Source of the DNA: Flaviramulus sp.
GTDB taxonomy: Bacteria; Bacteroidota; Bacteroidia; Flavobacteriales; Flavobacteriaceae
Length of the DNA: 6,279 nucleotides
Reading direction: 5' to 3'
Assembly: GCA_023255235.1 (NCBI GenBank)
Contig: JALRJA010000061.1
Location: forward strand, 1 to 6,279
The position numbers were made by a program, and so were the translations under genes. The number at the start of each line of letters is the position of its first letter. Position 1 is the first letter of the stretch. Positions 1-6,279 of this stretch are shown piece after piece. The notes below the pieces were generated by a model. It had not been told where the DNA came from. It saw nothing but the letters and a program-made list of their open reading frames with translations, and made no database searches.

Positions 1-290
1 TTACCAACAAAAAAGGCGATGTTATTGCATGGTCTTCAGCTGGTAAAATGGGGTTTAGAGGTTCAAAGAAAAACACACCTTATGCCGCTCAATTAGCTGC
101 CGAAGATGCTGCAGCTGTTGCATTAGAAGCAGGGCTTAAAAAAGTAAAAGTTTACGTAAAAGGACCAGGTAATGGTAGAGAATCTGCTATTCGTTCTATT
201 CACAATGCAGGTATAGAAGTAACCGAAATTATAGACGTTACACCACTACCTCACAATGGATGTCGTCCTCCAAAACGTAGAAGAGTATAA
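1..290 (+). CDS. rpsK: 30S ribosomal protein uS11, 3' part (5' end outside window)
   Basis: This is the C-terminal 95 residues of uS11, a small-subunit platform protein that contacts 16S rRNA near the mRNA exit side. The frame is open from the left edge (first full codon at 3) to TAA at 288-290. The ATG at 48 is internal, because the preceding codons already read the family sequence [15 protein letters not shown]. Recognisable parts are the [14 protein letters not shown] segment, [16 protein letters not shown], and the basic tail [13 protein letters not shown]. The Asn of PHNG (codon 255-257) aligns with E. coli Asn119, which is known to be converted to isoaspartate. Full-length family members have about 127-129 residues, so roughly 32 are missing. 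In Bacteroidota it normally follows rpsM and precedes rpsD, as here. Confidence 0.97.
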   Translation, partial: TNKKGDVIAWSSAGKMGFRGSKKNTPYAAQLAAEDAAAVALEAGLKKVKVYVKGPGNGRESAIRSIHNAGIEVTEIIDVTPLPHNGCRPPKRRRV

Positions 291-300
291 TAATTTTTAG

Positions 301-340
301 AATTACAATTTATTAATTTGAAATTTTTCAGTTGTAAATT
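301..340 (+). other. weak AT-rich stem-loop after rpsK
   Basis: Positions 303-308 (TTACAA) pair with 332-337 (TTGTAA), and the stem can be extended by two more A-T pairs across a one-base bulge. A smaller TGAA/TTCA helix (319-322 with 327-330) can form inside the loop. There is no G+C-rich stem and no T-run after it, so it is not a convincing terminator and transcription probably continues into rpsD. It may be a processing or stability element, or chance pairing in AT-rich DNA. Confidence 0.25.
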
Positions 341-379
341 GACAATCATAAACAGTAAATTAATTAACAAGTATCAACA

Positions 380-437
380 AAGAGATAACACTGATTATCG
401 AAGGATAAGATTAAGACCTTAATTCATAATCACTCTT
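380..437 (+). promoter_or_regulatory. candidate structured 5' leader of rpsD (S4-type autoregulatory RNA?)
   Basis: Three helices stack in one nested structure: AAGAG 380-384 with CTCTT 433-437, TGATTAT 392-398 with ATAATCA 426-432, and AAGG 401-404 with CCTT 417-420. All 16 pairs are Watson-Crick. The two outer helices are continuous on the 3' side and separated by a 7-nt bulge on the 5' side. The apical loop is 405-416. The structure ends 16 nt before the rpsD ATG and is followed by an A-rich unpaired run. A competing local hairpin, TTATC 395-399 with GATAA 404-408 over a GAAG loop, is mutually exclusive with it. S4 is a known translational autoregulator in other phyla, and S4 leader candidates have been proposed in Bacteroidota. 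Assignment to any such family is inference. Confidence 0.5.
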
Positions 438-453
438 AAAAAAACAAAACAAA

Positions 454-1059
454 ATGGCAAGATATACTGGTCCTAAAACTAAAATAGCAAGAAAATTTGG
501 CGAAGCTATTTTTGGAGACGATAAATCTTTTGAAAAAAGAAATTATCCTCCAGGTCAACACGGAAACAATAGAAGACGTGGAAAAAAATCTGAATACGCA
601 ATTCAATTACAAGAAAAGCAAAAAGCAAAATATACCTACGGTATATTAGAACGTCAATTTAGAAACCTATTTAAAAGTGCTAGAGCAGCTCAAGGCATCA
701 CAGGTGAGGTATTATTACAACTTTGTGAATCTAGATTAGACAATGTGGTATTCAGAATGGGAATTGCACCTACACGAAGTGCCGCTAGGCAGTTGGTGTC
801 TCACAGACACATTACAGTAAATGGCGAATTAGTAAATATCCCTTCATACTCATTAAAAGCAGGAGATATAGTTGCAGTAAGAGAAAAATCAAAATCGCTT
901 GAAGCTATTGAAAAATCACTTTCAAACTCAAGTCATGTTTATGAATGGATTACCTGGAATGATGATACCAAACAAGGAACCTATGTTTCAGTTCCTGCTA
1001 GAATTCAAATTCCTGAAAACATAAACGAACAATTCATAGTCGAATTATATTCTAAATAA
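454..1059 (+). CDS. rpsD: 30S ribosomal protein uS4
   Basis: This 201-residue protein is a primary 16S rRNA binder that nucleates assembly of the 30S body, and in several bacteria it represses its own operon. The N-terminal domain (about 1-90) starts [20 protein letters not shown] and contains the family segment NYPPGQHG at 30-37. The S4 RNA-binding domain spans about 92-150, beginning [12 protein letters not shown] and continuing through [14 protein letters not shown]. There is no N-terminal Cys cluster, so it is the zinc-free form; the only Cys is residue 91. Length matches Bacteroidota homologues. The ATG at 454 is the only start that fits the family N-terminus. It lacks a Shine-Dalgarno motif and follows the A-rich run 438-453. 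The next gene, rpoA, starts 22 bp after the stop, suggesting cotranscription. Confidence 0.98.
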   Translation: MARYTGPKTKIARKFGEAIFGDDKSFEKRNYPPGQHGNNRRRGKKSEYAIQLQEKQKAKYTYGILERQFRNLFKSARAAQGITGEVLLQLCESRLDNVVFRMGIAPTRSAARQLVSHRHITVNGELVNIPSYSLKAGDIVAVREKSKSLEAIEKSLSNSSHVYEWITWNDDTKQGTYVSVPARIQIPENINEQFIVELYSK

Positions 1060-1081
1060 TAACCTGATACAAATCGCAAAT

Positions 1082-2074
1082 ATGGCAGTATTTAATTTTC
1101 AAAAGCCCGACAAAGTAATCATGATTGATTCTACCGAATTCGATGGAAAATTCGAATTCAGACCACTAGAACCTGGTTACGGATTAACAGTAGGTAATGC
1201 ATTACGAAGAGTTTTACTTTCTTCATTAGAAGGATTTGCTATCACATCAGTTAGAATAGAAGGTGTTGACCACGAGTTCTCAGCTATTGCTGGTGTTGTA
1301 GAAGATGTAACAGAAATTATATTAAACCTAAAGCAAGTTCGCTTTAAAAGACAAATTGATGATATTGATAACGAATCCGTTTCAATTTCAATCTCTGGTC
1401 AAGAGCGAATTACAGCTGGAGATTTTCAAAAATTTATCTCAGGATTTCAAGTTTTAAATACAGATTTACTAATCTGTAACCTTGATCCTAAAGTAAATAT
1501 AACCTTAGAAATAACCATTGAAAAAGGAAGAGGCTACGTACCGGCTGAAGAAAACAAAAAGGCTGCAGCACCAATGGGAACTATTTTTACCGATTCTATT
1601 TATACACCCATTAAAAACGTTAAGTACAGTATTGAAAACTATCGTGTAGAACAAAAAACCGATTATGAAAAACTGGTTTTTGAAATTATTACAGACGGGT
1701 CAATTACACCACAAGACGCTTTAACCGAAGCTGCAAAAACCTTAATTCATCACTTTATGTTGTTTTCTGATGAACGAATCACATTAGAAGCCGATGAAAT
1801 AGCACAAACAGAAACTTATGATGAAGAATCACTTCACATGAGACAATTACTTAAAACCAAACTTATTGATATGGACCTATCAGTTCGTGCTCTTAACTGT
1901 TTAAAAGCAGCAGAAGTTGATACACTAGGTGACCTAGTTTCATTCAATAAAAACGATTTAATGAAATTTAGAAACTTTGGTAAAAAATCGTTAACAGAAC
2001 TAGAAGAACTTGTTAACGTTAAAGGACTAAATTTTGGAATGGATTTAAGTAAATATAAATTAGATAAAGATTAA
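1082..2074 (+). CDS. rpoA: DNA-directed RNA polymerase subunit alpha
   Basis: The alpha subunit (330 residues) dimerises to scaffold assembly of beta and beta', and its C-terminal domain contacts upstream promoter DNA and activators. The N-terminal domain (about 1-235) shows the dimerisation segment [20 protein letters not shown] at 32-51 and [14 protein letters not shown] at 71-84. An acidic linker (about 236-256) leads to the C-terminal domain (about 257-325). That domain retains the DNA-contacting residues: Arg269, Asn272, Cys273, Gly300, Lys302, Ser303 and Glu306, matching E. coli Arg265, Asn268, Cys269, Gly296, Lys298, Ser299 and Glu302 with a constant offset of four. Length is usual. 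The start has no Shine-Dalgarno sequence. The gene is intact and sits in the standard position between rpsD and rplQ. Confidence 0.98.
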   Translation: MAVFNFQKPDKVIMIDSTEFDGKFEFRPLEPGYGLTVGNALRRVLLSSLEGFAITSVRIEGVDHEFSAIAGVVEDVTEIILNLKQVRFKRQIDDIDNESVSISISGQERITAGDFQKFISGFQVLNTDLLICNLDPKVNITLEITIEKGRGYVPAEENKKAAAPMGTIFTDSIYTPIKNVKYSIENYRVEQKTDYEKLVFEIITDGSITPQDALTEAAKTLIHHFMLFSDERITLEADEIAQTETYDEESLHMRQLLKTKLIDMDLSVRALNCLKAAEVDTLGDLVSFNKNDLMKFRNFGKKSLTELEELVNVKGLNFGMDLSKYKLDKD

Positions 2075-2085
2075 TTAATCATATT

Positions 2086-2117
2086 TTGCTCCTCGAGTCA
2101 ATCGAGTTTGGTAGCAA
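2086..2117 (+). other. two-tier hairpin in the rpoA-rplQ spacer
   Basis: Inner stem CTCGA 2092-2096 pairs with TCGAG 2102-2106 over the 5-nt loop GTCAA. Outer stem TTGCT 2086-2090 pairs with AGCAA 2113-2117. They are separated by an asymmetric internal loop of one base on the 5' side and six (TTTGGT) on the 3' side. All ten pairs are perfect and five are G-C, which stands out in this AT-rich DNA. No T-run follows, so it is not an intrinsic terminator. It ends 18 nt before the rplQ start and could affect translation of rplQ or act as an mRNA processing or stability site. Its function is unknown. Confidence 0.45.
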
Positions 2118-2135
2118 GATGATAAAAACAACGTC

Positions 2136-2615
2136 ATGAGACACGGAAAAAAAATTAACCATTTAGGTAGAAAAACAGCTCACAGAAAATCAATGTTAGC
2201 CAATATGGCTTGTTCATTAATAGAACACAAGCGCATAAACACCACCTTGGCAAAAGCAAAAGCTTTAAAACAATTTGTAGAGCCAATGATTACAAAATCT
2301 AAAGAAGACACTACCCACAACAGACGTATAGTAATGTCTCGCCTTAGACAAAAAGAAGCCGTTGCAGAACTCTTTAGAGATGTGGCTATTAAAGTTGCAG
2401 ACAGACCAGGAGGATACACAAGAATTATTAAACTTGGTAACCGTTTGGGAGATAATGCAGACATGGCCATGATTGAACTTGTAGATTATAACGAAATTTA
2501 CAATGCCGATAAAGCCAAAAAGAAAACAACCAGAAGAAGTAGAAGAGGTGGCTCTAAAGCAGCAGCAGTAGCTCCAGCAGTTGCCGAAACTAAAGCATCA
2601 AACGAAGAAGAATAA
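2136..2615 (+). CDS. rplQ: 50S ribosomal protein bL17 with extended C-terminal tail
   Basis: bL17 is a large-subunit protein near the polypeptide exit tunnel. The conserved core (about 1-122) begins [20 protein letters not shown]. It contains [18 protein letters not shown] (28-45), then [20 protein letters not shown] (99-118), the usual core ending. Residues 123-159 form a low-complexity tail: a basic stretch with [12 protein letters not shown], then an Ala/Val-rich segment and an acidic end (SNEEE). The 159-residue length exceeds the E. coli protein (127), and tails of this kind are common in Bacteroidota. The gene ends the ribosomal cluster and is followed 24 bp later by an intrinsic terminator. 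The ATG at 2136 gives the exact family N-terminus and has no Shine-Dalgarno motif. Confidence 0.97.
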   Translation: MRHGKKINHLGRKTAHRKSMLANMACSLIEHKRINTTLAKAKALKQFVEPMITKSKEDTTHNRRIVMSRLRQKEAVAELFRDVAIKVADRPGGYTRIIKLGNRLGDNADMAMIELVDYNEIYNADKAKKKTTRRSRRGGSKAAAVAPAVAETKASNEEE

Positions 2616-2638
2616 ATGTTAATAAGCATTTGAAATAT

Positions 2639-2672
2639 AAAGGATAAACCATTTTAGTTTATCCTTTTTTTT
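2639..2672 (+). terminator. rho-independent terminator of the ribosomal cluster
   Basis: A perfect 10-bp stem, AAGGATAAAC 2640-2649 with GTTTATCCTT 2657-2666, has a 7-nt loop (2650-2656) and an unbroken run of eight T residues from 2665 to 2672. One more A-T pair (2639/2667) is possible. It lies 24 bp after the rplQ stop and separates the ribosomal cluster from carA. Confidence 0.9.
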
Positions 2673-2683
2673 ATGCAATTTTG
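2653..2683 (+). promoter_or_regulatory. possible carA promoter (weak match)
   Basis: CAATTTTG at 2676-2683 matches five of six fixed positions of the Bacteroidota -7 element TAnnTTTG. A poor -33 candidate, TTTTAG, lies at 2652-2657 at about the right spacing but inside the terminator stem. If real, transcription would start near 2690, just before the inverted repeat at 2693-2710. This is the best promoter match I can find before carA, and it remains tentative. Confidence 0.25.
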
Positions 2684-2692
2684 TAAAACCTT

Positions 2693-2716
2693 TTCTCATA
2701 CAAATGAGAATCTCAT
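2693..2716 (+). repeat. inverted repeat plus third half-site upstream of carA
   Basis: TTCTCAT (2693-2699), spacer ACAA, then ATGAGAA (2704-2710) form a perfect 7-bp inverted repeat of 18 bp overall. A third TCTCAT copy follows at 2711-2716, so ATGAGA can pair with either flank or form a 13-bp near-palindrome (2704-2716). It is 10 bp from the chosen carA ATG. The 18-bp symmetry with a 4-bp centre resembles operators of dimeric regulators; the arginine-repressor box has this geometry, but its core TGAAT/ATTCA is not present. It could equally be an mRNA 5' hairpin. Confidence 0.4.
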
Positions 2717-2726
2717 AATAATAAGA

Positions 2727-3830
2727 ATGAAATATATTAAAAGACAAAAAGCCATCATTCTTCTGGCAGATGGCACAATTTTTTACGGAAAAGCAGTTGG
2801 TAATAAACAAGGAACAGCATTTGGTGAACTCTGTTTTAATACCGGAATGACAGGTTATCAAGAAATTTTTACAGACCCATCATATTACGGTCAATTAATG
2901 GTAACCACCAACGCTCACATAGGAAATTATGGTGTTAATGACGATGAAGTTGAATCAAATTCAATAAAAATAGCCGGACTTATTGTTAAAAACTTTAGTT
3001 ATGAATATTCTAGAGATGCTGCAGATGATTCTTTAGAGAACTTTTTAGAAAAAAATAATCTTTTTGCCATTTCAGATGTTGATACAAGAGCCTTAGTAAG
3101 CTACATTAGAGATAATGGCGCTATGAATGCTGTAATTTCAACTCAAGTTGATAATATTGAAGGGTTAAAACAACAACTAGCCCAAGTACCAAGTATGGAA
3201 GGCTTAGAGTTGGCATCAAAAGTGTCAACTAAAGAACCTTACTATTTTGGTGATGAAAACGCAACTTATAAAGTAGCCGCTCTAGACATAGGAATTAAAA
3301 AAAATATCCTCAGAAATATCGCTAAAAGAGATGCTTACATAAAAGTATTTCCATACAATGCCAAATTTGAAGATTTGGAAGCCTTTAAACCAGATGGTTA
3401 TTTTTTATCAAACGGACCAGGAGATCCAGAGCCATTAACCAATGCACAACAAGTTGCCAAAGACATTATTAAAAGAAATTTACCACTATTTGGTATTTGT
3501 TTAGGACATCAAGTTATTGCTCTTGCAAATGGTGTGTCAACTTACAAAATGTATAATGGTCACAGAGGGATTAACCATCCTGTTAAAAATATAATTACAG
3601 GCAAAGGCGAAATAACCTCCCAAAATCATGGGTTTGCAATAAGCAGAGAAGAAACAGAAGCACACCCAGATTTAGAAATAACCCATGTGCATTTAAATGA
3701 TAACACTGTGGCAGGTATTGCTATGAAAAACAAAAACTGCTTCTCAGTACAATACCATCCAGAGGCAAGCCCAGGACCGCACGACTCGTCATATTTATTT
3801 GACCAATTTATAGACAATTTAAAAAAATAA
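2727..3830 (+). CDS. carA: carbamoyl-phosphate synthase small (glutaminase) subunit
   Basis: CarA hydrolyses glutamine and channels ammonia to CarB, which makes carbamoyl phosphate for pyrimidine and arginine synthesis. From the ATG at 2727 it has 367 residues. The CPSase small-chain N-terminal domain (about 6-136) includes LCFNTGMTGYQEIFTDPSYY (35-54) and TNAHIGNYG (61-69). The class I glutamine amidotransferase domain (about 182-363) has the nucleophile Cys258 in LFGICLGHQV, and His344 and Glu346 in QYHPEASPGP, completing the triad. SNGPGDPE (228-235) is the usual oxyanion-region motif. An upstream in-frame ATG at 2673 was rejected because it lies at the end of the terminator T-run and adds 18 residues unlike the family, whereas MKYIKRQKAIILLADG matches flavobacterial starts as I recall them. 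carB is not adjacent in this window. Confidence 0.96.
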   Translation: MKYIKRQKAIILLADGTIFYGKAVGNKQGTAFGELCFNTGMTGYQEIFTDPSYYGQLMVTTNAHIGNYGVNDDEVESNSIKIAGLIVKNFSYEYSRDAADDSLENFLEKNNLFAISDVDTRALVSYIRDNGAMNAVISTQVDNIEGLKQQLAQVPSMEGLELASKVSTKEPYYFGDENATYKVAALDIGIKKNILRNIAKRDAYIKVFPYNAKFEDLEAFKPDGYFLSNGPGDPEPLTNAQQVAKDIIKRNLPLFGICLGHQVIALANGVSTYKMYNGHRGINHPVKNIITGKGEITSQNHGFAISREETEAHPDLEITHVHLNDNTVAGIAMKNKNCFSVQYHPEASPGPHDSSYLFDQFIDNLKK

Positions 3831-3836
3831 AATGCA

Positions 3837-3880
3837 GTAAAATCATGATTACAACTTATAATCATGCAAGCAGTATTTAC
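3837..3880 (+). other. stem-loop after carA without T-run
   Basis: A perfect 8-bp stem, CATGATTA 3844-3851 with TAATCATG 3859-3866, has a 7-nt loop. A possible outer helix pairs GTAAA 3837-3841 with TTTAC 3876-3880. The direct repeat GCAGTA occurs on both sides (3834-3839 and 3870-3875). There is no following T-run, so this is not a standard intrinsic terminator. It could be a 3'-end stability or processing structure of the carA transcript, or a weak termination site. Confidence 0.35.
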
Positions 3881-3947
3881 TAAAACGTTGTAGAAGTTAT
3901 TTAGCTAATTTCTTCAAAAACATGAAATACAAAACAAGATTTAACCG

Positions 3948-3955
3948 TAAATTTG
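3948..3955 (+). promoter_or_regulatory. eno promoter, -7 element (TAnnTTTG)
   Basis: TAAATTTG is a perfect match to the Bacteroidota primary-sigma -7 consensus TAnnTTTG. Transcription would begin near 3960, giving an untranslated leader of about 25 nt before the eno ATG at 3985. No clear TTTG-type -33 element lies 19-21 bp upstream, where the sequence is A-rich, so this rests on the -7 box and its position. Confidence 0.6.
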
Positions 3956-3972
3956 AACATTAAAAGTTTTAA

Positions 3973-5277
<1,305 letters not shown>

Positions 5278-5296
5278 GTACAAAACAATAAAAATT

Positions 5297-5333
5297 AAAA
5301 AAAAGCGGTTATTTTTAAAATAATCGCTTTTTT
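5297..5333 (+). terminator. rho-independent terminator after eno
   Basis: Stem GCGGTTATT 5305-5313 pairs with AATAATCGC 5319-5327 (one G-T wobble at 5308/5324). It is flanked by A residues 5297-5304 and T residues 5328-5333, which extend the stem. The T-run gives termination on the + strand, and the A-run makes it potentially bidirectional. It begins about 20 bp after the eno stop. Confidence 0.88.
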
Positions 5334-5386
5334 ATTTAGTGTTAATTTTCATATTAAAATTTATCAATTAATTCATGCGGTATTAG

Positions 5387-5418
5387 TTTTAAAAATAAAA
5401 GGATATTTCGTAATTTAG
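5387..5418 (+). promoter_or_regulatory. probable gltA promoter
   Basis: TAATTTAG at 5411-5418 matches five of six fixed positions of the Bacteroidota -7 element TAnnTTTG. TTTT at 5387-5390 lies 20 bp upstream, where a -33 TTTG-type element is expected. Transcription would start near 5424, leaving a leader of about 25 nt before the ATG at 5449. The eno terminator just upstream supports independent transcription. I see nothing else in the spacer 5334-5448. Confidence 0.5.
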
Positions 5419-5448
5419 CATTCCGCAAAATCAAACTCACAAAAGCAC

Positions 5449-6279
5449 ATGTCAAAAACAGCTACAATAGAAATTAACGGACAGAAAAACGAGTTCCCTA
5501 TAATTAAAGGAACCGAAAATGAAGTTGCAATAGATATTACTAAACTAAGAGCTGTTACTAACGCTATCACCATAGATCCGGGTTATAAAAACACCGGTTC
5601 TTGTGAAAGTGCCATTACTTTTTTAGATGGCGAAAAAGGAATTTTAAGATACCGAGGTTATTCAATTGAAGAGTTAGCAGAAAAGGCAGATTTTTTAGAA
5701 GTAGCTTACCTCTTAATTTTTGGTGAGTTGCCTACAAAAGAGCAAAGCGATAAATTTCATGCAGATATAAAAGCACAATCTATAGTAGATGAAGATGTAA
5801 AGAAAATTTTAGACGCCTTTCCAAAAACAGCACACCCAATGGGTGTAATATCTTCTTTAACAAGTGCTTTAACAGCTTTCAACCCATCTTCTGTAAATGT
5901 AAATTCAGAAGAAGATATGTATAAATCGGTTGTTAGAATTTTAGGAAAATTTCCAGTTTTAGTAGCTTGGACACTTCGTAAAAAACAAGGTTTACCACTT
6001 GATTATGGAGATAATGAGTTAGGATATGTTGAAAACATCTTGAAAATGATGTTTAGACAACCAAATGCCTGTTATGTTCAAAATAAAATATTAGTAGATG
6101 CTTTAGATAAATTATTAATTTTACATGCAGACCACGAGCAAAATTGTTCTACATCTACAGTTAGAATTGTTGGGTCTTCACATGCAGGATTATTTGCATC
6201 TATTTCTGCCGTAATCAATGAAAGAGATGTCAAAAAAGCGTTGAATACATTACACGAAAATTTCTTTGAAGAAAACACC
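5449..6279 (+). CDS. gltA: type II citrate synthase, 5' part, with a foreign in-frame 3' end
   Basis: Citrate synthase condenses oxaloacetate and acetyl-CoA at the entry to the TCA cycle. The frame opens at ATG 5449 and is still open at the window end (277 codons). Residues 1-254 are a normal N-terminal portion: CESAITFLDGEKGILRYRGY at 52-71, FGELPT at 91-96, AHPMGV at 128-133, and HADHEQNCSTSTVRIVGSSH at 226-245, followed by AGLFASISA. The family would continue with a Gly and the GPLHGGAN active-site segment. Instead codon 255 onward (6211) reads as ThrA-like sequence. The catalytic residues equivalent to E. coli His264, His305 and Asp362 are therefore absent from this frame. As it stands the product could not be active; the likeliest cause is a chimeric assembly rather than a real mutant gene. 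Confidence 0.9.
   Translation, partial: MSKTATIEINGQKNEFPIIKGTENEVAIDITKLRAVTNAITIDPGYKNTGSCESAITFLDGEKGILRYRGYSIEELAEKADFLEVAYLLIFGELPTKEQSDKFHADIKAQSIVDEDVKKILDAFPKTAHPMGVISSLTSALTAFNPSSVNVNSEEDMYKSVVRILGKFPVLVAWTLRKKQGLPLDYGDNELGYVENILKMMFRQPNACYVQNKILVDALDKLLILHADHEQNCSTSTVRIVGSSHAGLFASISAVINERDVKKALNTLHENFFEENT
6202..6279 (+). other. ThrA-like (aspartokinase/homoserine dehydrogenase) segment fused in frame to gltA
   Basis: The 23 codons from 6211 read VINERDVKKALNTLHENFFE and then ENT. This does not resemble citrate synthase. It matches my memory of the end of the ACT regulatory region of bacteroidotal bifunctional aspartokinase/homoserine dehydrogenase, where an NISAVI strand leads into a KALxxLHExFF helix before the dehydrogenase domain. 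The Ile-Ser-Ala codons at 6202-6210 fit both parents, so the breakpoint lies in 6202-6211. Base composition is as AT-rich as the rest, so the source could be the same or a related genome. Identification from so short a piece is by family resemblance only. Confidence 0.7.

Noticed and set aside
48..50. ATG as the start of a short rpsK
   Set aside because: The frame is open to the left edge and encodes conserved uS11 sequence before this Met, so it is internal and the gene is simply cut by the window.
291..320. Possible promoter before rpsD (TTAATTTG 313-320 or TAATTTTT 291-298)
   Set aside because: Each matches only five of six fixed -7 positions, and neither has a -33 partner at the right spacing; such matches are frequent in AT-rich DNA.
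1136..1159. 8-bp inverted repeat GAATTCGA / TCGAATTC early in rpoA
   Set aside because: It encodes the ordinary residues EFDGKFEF at codons 19-26, and the repetition of Glu-Phe codons explains it. There is no independent sign of regulation.
2069..2080. 12-bp perfect palindrome GATTAATTAATC across the rpoA stop
   Set aside because: It is pure A/T apart from its ends and of a size expected by chance in this composition, with no neighbouring motif to support an operator.
2505..2615. Lys/Arg- then Ala/Glu-rich tail of rplQ as a fused or novel domain
   Set aside because: Low-complexity C-terminal tails on bL17 are common in Bacteroidota, and nothing suggests a folded added domain.
2673..2726. 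Upstream in-frame ATG that would lengthen carA by 18 residues
   Set aside because: The ATG overlaps the end of the rplQ terminator T-run, and the extra residues do not resemble CarA N-termini. The start at 2727 gives the family-like MKYIKRQKAI.

Overview
The window looks like a core-chromosome fragment from a member of the Flavobacteriia (Bacteroidota), probably Flavobacteriaceae. I infer this from five things: the AT-rich composition, the gene order rpsK-rpsD-rpoA-rplQ-carA-eno-gltA, A-rich start regions without Shine-Dalgarno motifs, promoters resembling the Bacteroidota TAnnTTTG element, and family-specific wording such as the enolase [14 protein letters not shown] segment. All genes are on the + strand.

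Layout. Positions 1-2615 are the 3' end of the large ribosomal protein cluster: the last 95 codons of rpsK (uS11), then rpsD (uS4), rpoA (RNA polymerase alpha) and rplQ (bL17), closed by an intrinsic terminator at 2639-2672. A 163-bp gap before rpsD carries a three-tier stem-loop (380-437) that is a good candidate for an S4-type leader. A second hairpin (2086-2117) sits between rpoA and rplQ. Next come three separately transcribed metabolic genes. carA (2727-3830) is the glutaminase subunit of carbamoyl-phosphate synthetase and is preceded by a striking inverted repeat. eno (3985-5277) is enolase, with a perfect TAnnTTTG promoter and a strong terminator. gltA (citrate synthase) starts at 5449 and runs off the end. 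Together they are housekeeping functions: translation, transcription, pyrimidine/arginine precursor supply, glycolysis and entry to the TCA cycle.

The anomaly is at the right edge. The gltA reading frame is normal for 254 codons. At 6202-6211 it then changes, in frame, into 23 codons that resemble the end of the ACT region of a bifunctional aspartokinase/homoserine dehydrogenase (ThrA). Both families have an Ile-Ser-Ala at that point, so the join looks like a microhomology chimera. It lies within 80 bp of the window end, so an assembly artefact is the leading explanation, but a real fusion cannot be excluded from sequence alone.

I see no mobile element, CRISPR array, tRNA or rRNA, and no gene-free stretch over 300 bases. 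Apart from the chimeric end and the candidate RNA structures, this is an ordinary conserved region, and I did not find a convincing new multigene system.
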